From assembly GCF_021603645.1 (NCBI RefSeq), contig NZ_BQHJ01000007.1, positions 1 through 64,000 on the forward strand: a DNA stretch of 64,000 bases, written 5' to 3'. Of this stretch, positions 1 through 8,322 are shown one piece after another. Under the pieces are notes generated by a model, which saw only the letters and a list, made by a program, of their open reading frames with translations, was not told where the DNA came from and made no database searches. Position numbers and translations under genes: made by a program. The stretch is from Pseudomonas pseudonitroreducens (GTDB lineage: Bacteria > Pseudomonadota > Gammaproteobacteria > Pseudomonadales > Pseudomonadaceae). The stretch's first letter is position 1. The number at the start of each line of letters is the position of its first letter.

Positions 1-1
1 C

Positions 2-298
2 CCGCTGACGGTCCCGGCCAAGCCGGTGGTCGACGCCGCGCCGACCCACATCGGGCATCCGGGCCTGCCTACTCAGTTGGGCATGCGCAACGAAAGCCCG
101 ATCTACGACGACGACCTGGACGGCTTCGCGGGCAACTACGACAACCGCGACGACGACATCAACCCCAACCTGGAAGAGTTCCCGCGCCGCATGACCATCA
201 CCGCCTCGGAGATTCCCGCCGAGCTGCGAGATGAGCGGAAGGTCGCGGTTGCTGGGCTCTACCAGGTCGGCATCCCCAACGACCACCTGGTGCTTTGA
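2..298 (+). CDS. C-terminal fragment of a probable prophage protein
   Basis: The reading frame is open from the window edge, so only the last ~98 residues are seen and the true start lies to the left. The product is acidic, with the runs YDDDLDGF and NRDDDINPN, and shows no domain I recognise. It is followed after one base by the next gene, and four more genes follow with tiny gaps or overlaps, the packing typical of phage structural modules. Assignment to a prophage rests on this context and on the neighbours, not on a recognised family. A GTG at 26 is in frame but need not be a start. Confidence 0.55.
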   Translation, partial: PLTVPAKPVVDAAPTHIGHPGLPTQLGMRNESPIYDDDLDGFAGNYDNRDDDINPNLEEFPRRMTITASEIPAELRDERKVAVAGLYQVGIPNDHLVL

Positions 299-299
299 C

Positions 300-686
300 A
301 TGAGTGCAGCAGATGCCCGCCGCGCTAGCGGCAACTCAATGGAGGCCAGCCGCCGCGCCAGCGGTAAGGCCCTTATCGATGACCTTCGCGCTATCCAGGA
401 CAGCAACACCCAGGAGAGGCGCCTGTCGCAAGTTCCCCAGCGGGGCGCACTGGCAGGCCAGCGAAGCCGGGCCGACTACGCCGCGCCCGCAGCGCCAGTT
501 GGCGGGGGCATAGCAAGCCCGCTTACGGAGCCCGATGCCGCCACGCGCGAGTACTTCGACTCGGTGCTGGTTCCGACCACTGACGGCTTGATCTGGGCAC
601 GCTGGAAGAGCCTCAAGAAAATCCACATGGTCGACGCGAACAACGCGCCCGTGGCCTTTGAGTTCAAGAACGGGGTGCAGAAATGA
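300..686 (+). CDS. Small hypothetical protein, probable prophage
   Basis: This 128-residue protein begins with MSAADARRASGNSMEASRRA. The ATG at 300 lies one base after the preceding stop, and the stop overlaps the next start (ATGA at 683-686), so it appears translationally coupled on both sides. The N-terminal half is low in complexity and rich in Ala, Arg and Ser; the C-terminal half (TREYFDSVLVPTTDGLIWARW) looks like a folded strand-rich segment. I recognise no family. A longer in-frame start at 231 would run inside the previous gene and is less likely. It is probably a minor virion or assembly component. Confidence 0.6.
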   Translation: MSAADARRASGNSMEASRRASGKALIDDLRAIQDSNTQERRLSQVPQRGALAGQRSRADYAAPAAPVGGGIASPLTEPDAATREYFDSVLVPTTDGLIWARWKSLKKIHMVDANNAPVAFEFKNGVQK

Positions 687-1183
687 GGTTCCTCAATAAC
701 TTGGATGCAGTCCTGACGGCCCCTTTGGCACTCGGTGGGCTGCAACTGCCAATAAGTACCGAGGCCGTCGCGCGGCTCACAGCGGGCGTGGACTACCTGC
801 TCACGCTGACTAACAGCGCCGACCCCGCAGAGCAGTCCAGCTGGGAGGTCGTGAAGGCCAGGCGCACAGGCTCTGTCGTCGCCATCGTGCGCGCAGTTGA
901 GGGCGTCGAGAGCAGCTGGGCACAAGGCGCGCGGGTGTTCTGCACCATTACCGCAGGGGCTCTCAACCAGGTGCTGGCCCGCCTGGACGCTGCCGAGCAG
1001 GTCCAGGGCCAACTGCAACAGAACAACGACGCATTGCAGCAAGCCCTCAATACGCTGACGGAGCGTGTTGCGGCGCTTGAGCAAGGCGGTCCCGGCCCTG
1101 ATCCAACAGCCTCGGTGCTGACCGATGGCGCAGGCAATACCCTGGTCGACGGCCAGGGCAACACATTGATCATGCAGGAGTGA
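683..1183 (+). CDS. Coiled-coil hypothetical protein, probable phage tail/virion component
   Basis: The protein has 166 residues and its ATG overlaps the previous stop by four bases. Residues ~1-95 look globular and strand-rich. A strong heptad-like stretch follows (ARLDAAEQVQGQLQQ, then LTERVAALEQ), consistent with a coiled-coil oligomerisation stem. The tail has two near repeats, LTDGAGNTLVDG and GQGNTL, a short Gly/Asn-turn motif seen in trimeric phage fibre proteins. A trimeric fibre or connector role is inferred from this architecture and the operon context; no homologue is recognised. The next ATG follows four bases after the stop. Confidence 0.6.
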   Translation: MRFLNNLDAVLTAPLALGGLQLPISTEAVARLTAGVDYLLTLTNSADPAEQSSWEVVKARRTGSVVAIVRAVEGVESSWAQGARVFCTITAGALNQVLARLDAAEQVQGQLQQNNDALQQALNTLTERVAALEQGGPGPDPTASVLTDGAGNTLVDGQGNTLIMQE

Positions 1184-1187
1184 CCCT

Positions 1188-1796
1188 ATGCCAAACATCA
1201 CGCACGTCGTAACCGGCGCCACCTGGCCCAGCACAGCACCGCCCTCCGTTGGCGCGCACTACATCATGGTGGATGCCGACGAGAACCCTACCGGCTCGCT
1301 GTGGTTTGCGGTCGCTGCCGAGCACCCGGAAGACTGGGTACTGGTCAAGGGCAACGCGAAAGGGCTCTATGCCGATATCAACCACGTCAGCGCCACTCAG
1401 GCAGTCGACCGCATGACGCGCCTGGTCAGCCTGAGTGTGGGCTTTGACCTGGAAGGGGCGCAGGCCCTGGCGATGGTTGAGCTTCCCGATTCGCCAGTGA
1501 TCCGCGAAGACCTGGTGCTGGAGGTTCTGGCCATCAACGGCCGCTCCGTCACCGCGCGGGTGGACGTAAAGTTTCCATTTCCCATGGGCGGCATCACCAT
1601 GCCCGAGGGGGCGGAAGGTGTTACAGCCGCTGTCGGCGAAGACTTCCTGCGGCTCACCATCACCCAAGACATCCGCCTGACCTTCAAGGGTATTGAGTAC
1701 GCCGCCGAGGGCGGCGACCCAACGATGGCTTATGCGACAGTCGTTCCCAGTGATCCTGGTCCGACCCAGTGGGTCGGCGTGCCGCCGCTGAGCTGA
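1188..1796 (+). CDS. Hypothetical protein, probable prophage structural gene
   Basis: This 202-residue protein starts MPNITHVVTGATWPS and has no signal peptide or membrane segment. It is rich in predicted beta strands and in Pro/Gly turns, as many virion proteins are. The segment TRLVSLSVGFDLEGAQALAM sits before a Pro-rich middle part. It lies four bases after the coiled-coil gene and two bases before the next, in one operon. I do not recognise the family. Codon use is less strongly biased to G/C third positions than in the core genes to the right, which fits acquired DNA. Confidence 0.6.
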   Translation: MPNITHVVTGATWPSTAPPSVGAHYIMVDADENPTGSLWFAVAAEHPEDWVLVKGNAKGLYADINHVSATQAVDRMTRLVSLSVGFDLEGAQALAMVELPDSPVIREDLVLEVLAINGRSVTARVDVKFPFPMGGITMPEGAEGVTAAVGEDFLRLTITQDIRLTFKGIEYAAEGGDPTMAYATVVPSDPGPTQWVGVPPLS

Positions 1797-1798
1797 TC

Positions 1799-3259
1799 AT
1801 GGCCTTCCCGAATACACCGCTTGATCCTGAAATCGCCGTGTGGGGCTGGCCATGGCATGGCCCTCTCACCTGGAACGGCTCGGGTGGGTGGGTAGCTCTG
1901 CCCAGCGGGCGGACCGTTCCGGTCACGAACGTCACGCATTGGACGTTCCTCTGGGATATGGGAATGCCAGTCTCTCTGGTAGAGACAGACGACCCGGACG
2001 AACAATGGTGGAATGCCGCTGTTCTCCGCGCTGCTCGTGGTGGGCGCGCCGTGTATGCCTATGGCGGCCAGGCAATCAACGCAGGCCGTGTTCTGCTGGA
2101 AGGTCAGGTAGGCGACTTTGGCCTCACAGTGACCTCGGACAACGAGACTCAGCTGTTGAGGATGAGCTTCGGCGTAGGAGTGATGAACGCTCCGAACTTC
2201 TGGACCACCTCCGAGCGCACACTGACGTTGACCTTCACGGAGTTGGACATTCCCATTCCAGACCAGCCCGTCACGGGGGTGGAGGTCGATGTACTTGATC
2301 GTCGGCCGGATGGCACAGGAGTCATCCTGCGGCTCTATCGCAACTACCAGCCCACCTTGTCAGCGCAGGAAACCCTCGCGCTTCTGGAGGTGCGCTTTTC
2401 CGGGGCCTTCGACAACCTGGGCGTCAGCCATACCATTCTTGCCAGTGGTAAAGACTGTCGCGGCAGGATCACCGTTGCAGCCGACCCTGGAGATGATCCG
2501 GGGACCATTGTCAGGGGCGGAATCAGCCGCGCGCGCGTAGGGGAATTCCTGTGCGACTACTCCATCGCCTCCGACTACTGGGCTTGGTATGGGGAGTCGG
2601 GCGAGGCGGAAGTTCTGCGCTTTACCGCCCGCGCGGTGGGCACCGTTACGCGCACGGCCTCCGTAACAGGGGGCGGCGCTGACATGGTGTTCATATCGTC
2701 CAAGCAGGAGAGCTACGACTACACCTATGAAATCTCTGGCGGCGGCGTTTCTTTGTCGGTGTCCGCTAGCTCCCAGCTATCCAGCGACGCTACAGCTTAT
2801 GGCGAGAATGGCGAGCGCACAGTGGACAGCGGCACGATGCGCACGACATTCGGCCAAATGGAGGTGCAGAGCCAGGCGGGCAGCAGCGATACACCTGGAG
2901 GCATTGACGAGATTGGTTACTTCAGTGCGCCAGAAGACGACGCTATCCCCGCCTTGATTCCGGCCATGTATGCCTACCCCTCAGGGGGCTTTCGCAGCGT
3001 CCACCCTCTGCTGACCTTCGCGGGGGTTTCCAATCTCGCGGTCGAAGTCCTGCTGCGATACCCGGAGAACGTCACGACCGTCTTTGTCCCGGAGCTGCGG
3101 TACTACTCCTCGGCACTGACGCCGAGCGGGGTTCACGGCGAGCCATTCAGCTACACAACATCCGAGGGACAGAGCGCAGGGCTTGACCTGGCGAGCTTCA
3201 ACCCAGTAACGCATCAGGTTCTGCGCCATCTCGATCAGCCGACCTTCGGGTGGGTGTGA
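1799..3259 (+). CDS. Large hypothetical protein, probable prophage virion protein
   Basis: The 486-residue product starts MAFPNTPLDPEIAVWGWPWH. A longer in-frame start at 1769 overlaps the previous gene, while the ATG at 1799 follows that stop by two bases and is preferred. The protein is rich in aromatic residues, Ser, Thr and Gly and looks all-beta, with a Ser-rich region (SLSVSASSQLSS) and no signal peptide. It is the last gene of the compact left-hand operon; after it the strand carries no gene for 500 bases and then chromosomal core genes begin. A tail or receptor-facing virion protein is a reasonable inference, but no homologue is recognised. Confidence 0.6.
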   Translation: MAFPNTPLDPEIAVWGWPWHGPLTWNGSGGWVALPSGRTVPVTNVTHWTFLWDMGMPVSLVETDDPDEQWWNAAVLRAARGGRAVYAYGGQAINAGRVLLEGQVGDFGLTVTSDNETQLLRMSFGVGVMNAPNFWTTSERTLTLTFTELDIPIPDQPVTGVEVDVLDRRPDGTGVILRLYRNYQPTLSAQETLALLEVRFSGAFDNLGVSHTILASGKDCRGRITVAADPGDDPGTIVRGGISRARVGEFLCDYSIASDYWAWYGESGEAEVLRFTARAVGTVTRTASVTGGGADMVFISSKQESYDYTYEISGGGVSLSVSASSQLSSDATAYGENGERTVDSGTMRTTFGQMEVQSQAGSSDTPGGIDEIGYFSAPEDDAIPALIPAMYAYPSGGFRSVHPLLTFAGVSNLAVEVLLRYPENVTTVFVPELRYYSSALTPSGVHGEPFSYTTSEGQSAGLDLASFNPVTHQVLRHLDQPTFGWV

Positions 3260-3262
3260 GGC

Positions 3263-3342
3263 GGCGGTGCCAATTGTCGTGCAAACATCGGGCGGACTGA
3301 GCGGCGGAAGGCAGTGCCAAGCATCTCGCAAGGCAGTGCCAA
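3263..3342 (+). repeat. Three copies of an 11-bp direct repeat
   Basis: GGCRGTGCCAA occurs at 3263-3273, 3310-3320 and 3332-3342, the last two starting 22 bp apart (two helical turns), directly after the last prophage-like gene. It could be a protein-binding site array or remnants of a recombination site. The function is unknown. Confidence 0.4.
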
Positions 3343-3369
3343 AAACGGCGCGCGCTTACACCTCTGCCT

Positions 3370-3640
3370 CGGCTTTGGCTCCAGAGAAACCACCACACAC
3401 TCCGAACTGCCCCGTTCAGGAGGCCTCGTTGAAGCGGGGTTTCAGGGGTTGAGCGACATGGATGTCGCGAGAGCTGCGATGGGCCAAGGATGGCCCTTCG
3501 CAGCGTGCCCCTGAAACCCCGCTTCAACGAGGGTATTTTTCGCCCCAAGCGAAAAACCGGATGTCCGGGGCAAGACCTTTGCCCACTTTGGGGCGTTTGC
3601 CAAAGTGGGTCGCCCGAGGGGGCGAAACATAAAACATCAG
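3370..3640. repeat. Structured dispersed repeat, copy 1
   Basis: This gene-free element contains a perfect 25-bp inverted repeat (3424-3448 with 3508-3532). Nested inside are a 7-bp palindrome (3453-3459/3462-3468) and a 14-bp stem with one mismatch (3473-3486/3491-3504). Two further hairpins follow: TTTTCGC/GCGAAAA near 3536-3553, and ACTTTGG/CCAAAGT near 3585-3607. The same modules recur in the same order at about 60740-61023. Short predicted reading frames here are by-products of the repeat. Similar 'TTTTCGC...GGGCGAAAC' elements are common in Pseudomonas intergenic DNA. The rest of 3260-3760 holds no gene I can support. Confidence 0.75.
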
Positions 3641-3760
3641 CACACTCCGCAGCGGCGCGGAAATACCAATACCCCAACAGCACACAAAACGGACAAAGTC
3701 CGCTTGAAACCCCGATTGCGTTATCCTGCGGCCCAACCTGTCCCCCTCCCAGGAGCCGTC

Positions 3761-4156
3761 ATGCCGTCGTACCGCCCATTGCTGCCCCTCACCCTGGCCC
3801 TGCTCGCCGGCTGCGCCGGACAGAGCAAACCCGTGGTCACCCTGGAAGACGCCAGCGACTGCAAACCACTGAAACTGCACACCGGCCAGGAGCTTGTGCT
3901 GATCCTGCCGAGCAACCCCACCACCGGCTTCCGCTGGGAACTGCGCAACGCCGCCAACGGCCTGCTGCGCGCCCTCGGACCAGAGGTCTACAGCAACCCG
4001 GAAGACGCAGGCCTGGTCGGCAGCGCCGGCGAATCCACCTGGCGCTTCCGCGTGACCGCCGCCGGCGAGGACACCCTGGAACTGGCCTACCGCCGGCCGT
4101 GGGAAGCAGAAGTGGCCCCCGCGCAGACTTTCGTCTGCCCCATCGCCGTGAAGTAA
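3761..4156 (+). CDS. icp: Chagasin-family cysteine peptidase inhibitor lipoprotein
   Basis: The 131-residue protein has a lipoprotein signal peptide with lipobox LAGC (Cys ~18), so it should be anchored in the envelope after lipidation. The mature part carries two hallmark chagasin (I42) inhibitor loops: NPTTGFRW and, near the C terminus, YRRPWE. A middle loop (LVGSAGESTWRFR) fits the third binding region loosely. Family members block papain-like cysteine peptidases through these loops. The ATG at 3761 follows an AGGAG Shine-Dalgarno sequence; the longer open frame upstream lacks one. In P. aeruginosa an icp gene occupies the matching position (from memory). The natural target peptidase is not evident here. 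Confidence 0.85.
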   Translation: MPSYRPLLPLTLALLAGCAGQSKPVVTLEDASDCKPLKLHTGQELVLILPSNPTTGFRWELRNAANGLLRALGPEVYSNPEDAGLVGSAGESTWRFRVTAAGEDTLELAYRRPWEAEVAPAQTFVCPIAVK

Positions 4157-4263
4157 TGCGGCGATACCCGGCGCCATAAGCCGCTCGCGCTGGCGCCTTC
4201 GGCCTGTAGGCCGGGCGCGGCGCTGCGGCACAGTGGGCGTTCATTTCCTCCGGAGGGATCCCC

Positions 4264-4938
4264 ATGCGCTGGGCACTCTTGGCACTGATCGGCGGTGCCG
4301 CCTACCTGTTTGCCGTGACCTTCGACCTGCCCATCCTGCGCATGCTGTGCAAACCGCTGCCGGTGCTGGCCATGCTGTTCTGGATCCTCGGTACCCCGGC
4401 TGACGGCTATCGCCGCTGGGTCGCCATCGGCCTGGTGCTGTCGATGCTCGGCGACATCCTGCTGGAATGGCCGATCAATGCCTTCGTCCCCGGCCTGGCC
4501 GCCTTCCTGCTCGCGCATCTGGCCTACCTCGTCGCCTACCTGGGCGACACCCGCCGCCCAGCCCCGCTAGGCCTGCTGATCTCAGGCGGCGTGGGCGGCG
4601 CCCTGTTCGCCCTGCTCTACAGCCGTGGTCTCGGCCCCCTGCTGCTACCCATTGCACTGTACAGCCTGACCATCAGCGCGATGCTCTGGCGTGCCATTGC
4701 CCGACTTGGCGTGCCCTCGATCGCCAATGCCAGCCGGATATTCGCCGCCCTCGGCGCACTGCTGTTCGTCAGCTCCGATTCGATGATCGGCATCAGCCGC
4801 TTCGTCGCCGCCTTCGATGGCTCCTCCTACGCCATCATGCTCACCTACTGGCTCGGCCAGTTCGGTATCGCCGCGTCGGTCACATCCCGTCATATCGCTC
4901 TGCCATACTCGGAAGGACAAACCACTTCCCGGGCCTGA
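4264..4938 (+). CDS. YhhN/TMEM86-family membrane protein
   Basis: The protein has 224 residues and about eight hydrophobic helices, with family-typical elements: KPLPVLAML near residue 36, GDILLEW near 66, LAHLAYLVAY and SSDSMIG. Eukaryotic TMEM86 members are lysoplasmalogenases; the bacterial YhhN role is poorly known, so enzyme function is not asserted. The start is set by a strong TCCGGAGGGATCCCC leader with GGAGG about eight bases upstream of the ATG. The stop is one base before the next gene, suggesting co-transcription. Confidence 0.8.
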   Translation: MRWALLALIGGAAYLFAVTFDLPILRMLCKPLPVLAMLFWILGTPADGYRRWVAIGLVLSMLGDILLEWPINAFVPGLAAFLLAHLAYLVAYLGDTRRPAPLGLLISGGVGGALFALLYSRGLGPLLLPIALYSLTISAMLWRAIARLGVPSIANASRIFAALGALLFVSSDSMIGISRFVAAFDGSSYAIMLTYWLGQFGIAASVTSRHIALPYSEGQTTSRA

Positions 4939-4939
4939 C

Positions 4940-5686
4940 ATGCTGCGAATCGCTTCACCGCTGCTGCTCCTCTGCTCGGCGCTGGCCAGCGCCGAGCCCC
5001 TGCGCCTGGCCGGCGACGATTGGTGCCCCTACCTCTGCCCGGACAATCCGGAAAAGCCCGGCTTCCTCCTCGAAGCCCTCGGCCAGGTGTTGCCGCAACC
5101 ACCGCTGTTCGAACCCCTGCCCTGGCCGCGCGCCCTGCAGATGGCTCGCGAAGGCCTGGTCGACGGCGTAGTCGGCGCATACAGCGAAGAGTCCGAGGAA
5201 CTGCTGATCGGCGAGGAGCCCATCGGCTGGGTGACCATGCGCTTCTATGTACGCAAGGACAACCCCTGGACCTGGCAGGGCCCGACCTCGCTGAGCAGCC
5301 AGTCCATCGGCCTGGCGCAGGGTTATTCGTACGGCAGGGAACTCGACGCCTGGCGCGACCGGCACCTCTCCAATCATGAGCAGGTACAGGTACTCAGCGG
5401 CGAGAAAGTGCTCGAACGCAATATCCAGAAACTGCTGCTGGGGCGCATCACGGTGCTGCTCGAGGACAGCCAGATCGTCGAACACTACCTGCACCGTCAT
5501 GGCCTGTCGGGGAGCATTAAAGCCGTCGGCGAGCTCGCCGATAAACGCCCTATGTACGTTGCTCTCAATCCGCGCCTGGAGGCTGTGCAGGAGCGCCTGA
5601 GCGACCTCGACGAAGGCCTGCGCGAGCTGCGCCGCAACGACCAGTGGAAGCCCCTGATGCAGGGTTATGGCATCGCCGTTGACTAG
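4940..5686 (+). CDS. Periplasmic solute-binding protein, family 3 type
   Basis: The 248-residue product has a signal peptide (MLRIASPLLLLCSALASAEP, cleavage after ASA). The mature start PLRLAGDDWCPYLCP resembles family-3 amino-acid-binding or PAAT-type periplasmic proteins, with two lobes and the usual GYSYG hinge region (~129). It lies one base after the yhhN stop. No permease or ATPase gene is adjacent, so it may be an orphan binding protein or a sensor-type protein rather than part of an ABC importer. The ligand is unknown. The upstream in-frame extension overlaps yhhN and is rejected as the start. Confidence 0.75.
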   Translation: MLRIASPLLLLCSALASAEPLRLAGDDWCPYLCPDNPEKPGFLLEALGQVLPQPPLFEPLPWPRALQMAREGLVDGVVGAYSEESEELLIGEEPIGWVTMRFYVRKDNPWTWQGPTSLSSQSIGLAQGYSYGRELDAWRDRHLSNHEQVQVLSGEKVLERNIQKLLLGRITVLLEDSQIVEHYLHRHGLSGSIKAVGELADKRPMYVALNPRLEAVQERLSDLDEGLRELRRNDQWKPLMQGYGIAVD

Positions 5687-5772
5687 TCCTGCGAAGGCGT
5701 GAGAAAAGTCCGGCAGAGCCCTCTGTCATCGGCTATAGATCAATCATAAGAGACTGGGAAAAGGGGAGCTCC

Positions 5773-6345
5773 ATGCGTGCAGTAGTTCGCTCGATGTTGT
5801 TGCTGGGAGCCTGCCTGACTCTCTCGGCCTGTGGCAGCCTGCTGCCCAGCGAACGCGCGGAAGTGCAATCACCATTCCTGGATTACCAGGATGCACAGAG
5901 CCGCTACAACCAGGTTGATCCTGGCAAGACCACCAAGTCGCAGCTCTACGCGCTGGGCTTCGATCCGCTGTCCCAGGGCAATGCCAAAATGTTGTCGTTC
6001 ATCGATGTGCGCCTGCTCTTCGTGCAGCCGAATATCCCCATCGACTACCTGCCCGACGGCCTGGTGACCTGCCTGCAGGCCAAGGACCGCTGCGTGGGGT
6101 ACGCCTTCGACTTCAACAAGACCGACAGCCAGCGCGTCGGCAGCTTCTGGGCCGACATCTTCAACTTCCGCAAGCGCCGCCAGGTGCAGGGCTGGTCGTT
6201 CCGCCCGGTGTTCGTGCTGATCGATGACGTGGTGGTGCACAAGACCAGCAACGGCGAGCCGAATATCCGCCGCATGGAAGACAAGAAGAACCCCCTCGGC
6301 CCACTGCAGGGCGCCGGCGAATACTTCTCCGACCAGCTCAAGTGA
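5773..6345 (+). CDS. Conserved hypothetical lipoprotein
   Basis: The 190-residue protein has a clear lipoprotein signal peptide with lipobox LSAC (Cys ~20) followed by GSLLPSE, so an outer-membrane-anchored form is likely. The mature domain begins FLDYQDAQSRYNQVDPGKT, where TTKSQLYALGFDP resembles the SmpA/BamE-type motif in which a helix precedes a 'G' turn. A pair of Cys residues (TCLQAKDRC) could form a disulfide. The ATG at 5773 follows AAAAGGGGAG. The function is unknown; it appears to be a single gene ahead of cmoA. Confidence 0.7.
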   Translation: MRAVVRSMLLLGACLTLSACGSLLPSERAEVQSPFLDYQDAQSRYNQVDPGKTTKSQLYALGFDPLSQGNAKMLSFIDVRLLFVQPNIPIDYLPDGLVTCLQAKDRCVGYAFDFNKTDSQRVGSFWADIFNFRKRRQVQGWSFRPVFVLIDDVVVHKTSNGEPNIRRMEDKKNPLGPLQGAGEYFSDQLK

Positions 6346-6458
6346 CCCTTATCGGCTGACGCTTGGGCGCACTTCGCGCCTCGGCTACAATGCGCGCCCC
6401 GGCACACCGGGCGCGCCGCGCCCTGTTGCCTGTTCAGCGTAACGAGGCCCCATCCAGC

Positions 6459-7199
6459 GTGAGCGAATCCGACCGCATCTTCGCCCAGCCGAAAGCCCAG
6501 GTTCCCGACTTCACCTTCAACGAGGACGTGGTGCGCGTCTTCCCGGACATGATCAAGCGATCGGTGCCGGGCTACCCCACCATCGTCGAGAACATCGGCG
6601 TGCTCGGTGCGCGCTTCGCAGCGCCGAACAGTGTGCTCTACGACCTCGGCTGCTCACTGGGCGCCGTGACCCAGGCACTGCGCCGCCACGTGAAGACCGA
6701 TGGCTGCCGCGTCATCGGCGTCGACAACTCCGCGCCGATGATCGAGCGCTGCGGTGAATACCTGCGCGCCCAGGATGCCATGCACCAGGAGCTGTTGCCG
6801 GTCGAACTGATCGAGGCGGACATCCTCACCCTGGACCTCAAGCCCTGCTCGCTGATCGCGCTGAACTTCACCCTGCAGTTCATCGCCCCCGCACAACGCC
6901 TGGAACTGCTTGCCCGGCTGCACAGCGCCCTGCTCCCGGGCGGTGCGCTGATCCTCTCGGAAAAACTGCGCTTCGCCGACGAACAGGAGCACGAGCTACT
7001 CACCGACCTGCACATCGACTTCAAGCGCGCCAATGGCTACAGCGAACTGGAAATCGCCCAGAAGCGCACCGCCATCGAGAACGTCATGCGTCCCGACACC
7101 CTGGAAACCCACCGCGAGCGCCTGCTGGCCGCCGGATTCTCCAAGGTCGTGCCCTGGTTCCAGTGCCTCAACTTCGCTTCCCTGATTGCCCTGCCATGA
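6459..7199 (+). CDS. cmoA: Carboxy-S-adenosyl-L-methionine synthase
   Basis: CmoA converts SAM and prephenate into carboxy-SAM, the donor CmoB uses to make 5-oxyacetyluridine at the tRNA wobble position. The 246-residue protein has the family start [20 protein letters not shown], a class I methyltransferase motif I ([15 protein letters not shown]), [10 protein letters not shown] for the SAM ribose and the LNFTLQFI motif. A GTG start at 6459 fits the usual family N terminus and has GAGG 11 bases upstream; an ATG at 6390 would add 23 unlikely residues. The stop overlaps the cmoB start (ATGA), so the pair is coupled. Confidence 0.93.
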   Translation: MSESDRIFAQPKAQVPDFTFNEDVVRVFPDMIKRSVPGYPTIVENIGVLGARFAAPNSVLYDLGCSLGAVTQALRRHVKTDGCRVIGVDNSAPMIERCGEYLRAQDAMHQELLPVELIEADILTLDLKPCSLIALNFTLQFIAPAQRLELLARLHSALLPGGALILSEKLRFADEQEHELLTDLHIDFKRANGYSELEIAQKRTAIENVMRPDTLETHRERLLAAGFSKVVPWFQCLNFASLIALP

Positions 7200-8164
7200 T
7201 CGAACGCTTCGACCTCGACCGCCTCTGCCTTGAACTGGCCGGCACACCGCTGGAACCCTGGGCTGCCACGCTACCCGCGCAACTGGCTGCCAAGGTCGAC
7301 GATGGCCACGGTGACCTGGAGCGCTGGCTGGCGGCGGTGGATCGTCTGCCCGAACTGCAGCCTGCCGCCATCGAACTGCGCGAACGCTTCAATCTGGAAG
7401 GCGCCTGCGACGAGGCCACCCGCGACCAGCTCAAGCTGGCCCTGCAAGGGCTGATTCCCTGGCGCAAAGGTCCGTTCCACCTGTTCGGTGTGCATATCGA
7501 CACCGAATGGCGCTCGGACTGGAAATGGCAGCGCGTCTCGCCGCACCTCGATCTGACCGGCAAGCGCGTGCTGGATGTCGGCTGTGGCAACGGCTACTAC
7601 CAGTGGCGCATGCTCGGCGCCGGCGCGCGCAGTGTGGTGGGCGTCGATCCCAACTGGCTGTTCTTTTGCCAGTTCCTCGCCATGAAGCGTTACCTTCCGG
7701 ACCTGCCGGCCTGGCACCTGCCCCTCGCCCTGGAAGACCTGCCCGAGAAGCTCGAAGGCTTCGACACCGTGTTCTCCATGGGCGTGCTCTACCACCGCCG
7801 CTCGCCCATCGACCACCTGCTCGCGCTGAAAGATTGCCTGCGCAAGGGAGGCGAACTGGTGCTGGAAACCCTGGTGGTGGAAGGCGACGTGAACACCGTG
7901 CTGGTGCCCGAGGACCGCTACGCGCAGATGCGCAACGTGTGGTTCCTGCCGTCAGTGCCGGCGCTGGAGCTGTGGCTGCGCCGCGCCGGATTCACCGACG
8001 TGCGCAGCGTGGACATCAGCCGCACCTCGGTGGAAGAACAGCGAGCGACCGAGTGGATGCGCTACCAGTCGCTGCCGGACTTCCTCGATCCGGACGACCA
8101 TGGCCGCACCATCGAAGGCCTGCCGGCGCCGCTGCGCGCCACACTGGTGGCGCGTAAACCCTAG
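7196..8164 (+). CDS. cmoB: tRNA U34 carboxymethyltransferase
   Basis: CmoB transfers the carboxymethyl group of carboxy-SAM to 5-hydroxyuridine 34 in tRNA, giving cmo5U. The 322-residue length matches the family. Visible features are [23 protein letters not shown] (substrate-binding segment), motif [29 protein letters not shown], the catalytic-region [10 protein letters not shown] and LETLVVEGD. The ATG overlaps the cmoA stop by four bases. The two genes act consecutively in the same pathway. Confidence 0.95.
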   Translation: MIERFDLDRLCLELAGTPLEPWAATLPAQLAAKVDDGHGDLERWLAAVDRLPELQPAAIELRERFNLEGACDEATRDQLKLALQGLIPWRKGPFHLFGVHIDTEWRSDWKWQRVSPHLDLTGKRVLDVGCGNGYYQWRMLGAGARSVVGVDPNWLFFCQFLAMKRYLPDLPAWHLPLALEDLPEKLEGFDTVFSMGVLYHRRSPIDHLLALKDCLRKGGELVLETLVVEGDVNTVLVPEDRYAQMRNVWFLPSVPALELWLRRAGFTDVRSVDISRTSVEEQRATEWMRYQSLPDFLDPDDHGRTIEGLPAPLRATLVARKP

Positions 8165-8322
8165 ATCGGTTCGCGAGCAAGCTCGCTCCTACGAAGAGCG
8201 GCTGTCACAGGGTGCATAACGCCTGAAGCATTATTCGCCCTGCGAGCCTAGGTTCAGCGGTTCGCAAGCAAGCTCGGCCCCGTGTAGGAGCGAGCTTGCT
8301 CGCGAAGCAAAGCCGGCAACAC
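8165..8322. repeat. REP-like inverted pair and partial REP copies
   Basis: A 23-bp sequence starting TTCGCGAGCAAGCTCGCTCC (8170-8192) is repeated as a perfect inverted copy at 8284-8306. A diverged third copy lies at 8261-8276. Between them (8209-8244) is a partial copy of another repeat family (GGTGCATAACG...TTATTCGCCC) that is complete at 35904-35979 and 38188-38268. The block sits between the convergent ends of cmoB and pdxJ and may act as a bidirectional transcript end. Confidence 0.8.

Noticed and set aside
3490-4179. Several 60-230 codon frames in and around the repeat at 3370-3640
   Set aside because: The frames follow the palindromic repeat and change with it in copy 2 at 60740-61023; peptides such as FRPLGR...AKWAKV are typical over-calls of this repeat in Pseudomonas.
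8165-8322. CRISPR-like array from repeated GAGCAAGCTCG units
   Set aside because: There are only three units, inverted and irregularly spaced, matching Pseudomonas REP elements found elsewhere in the window; no cas genes are present.
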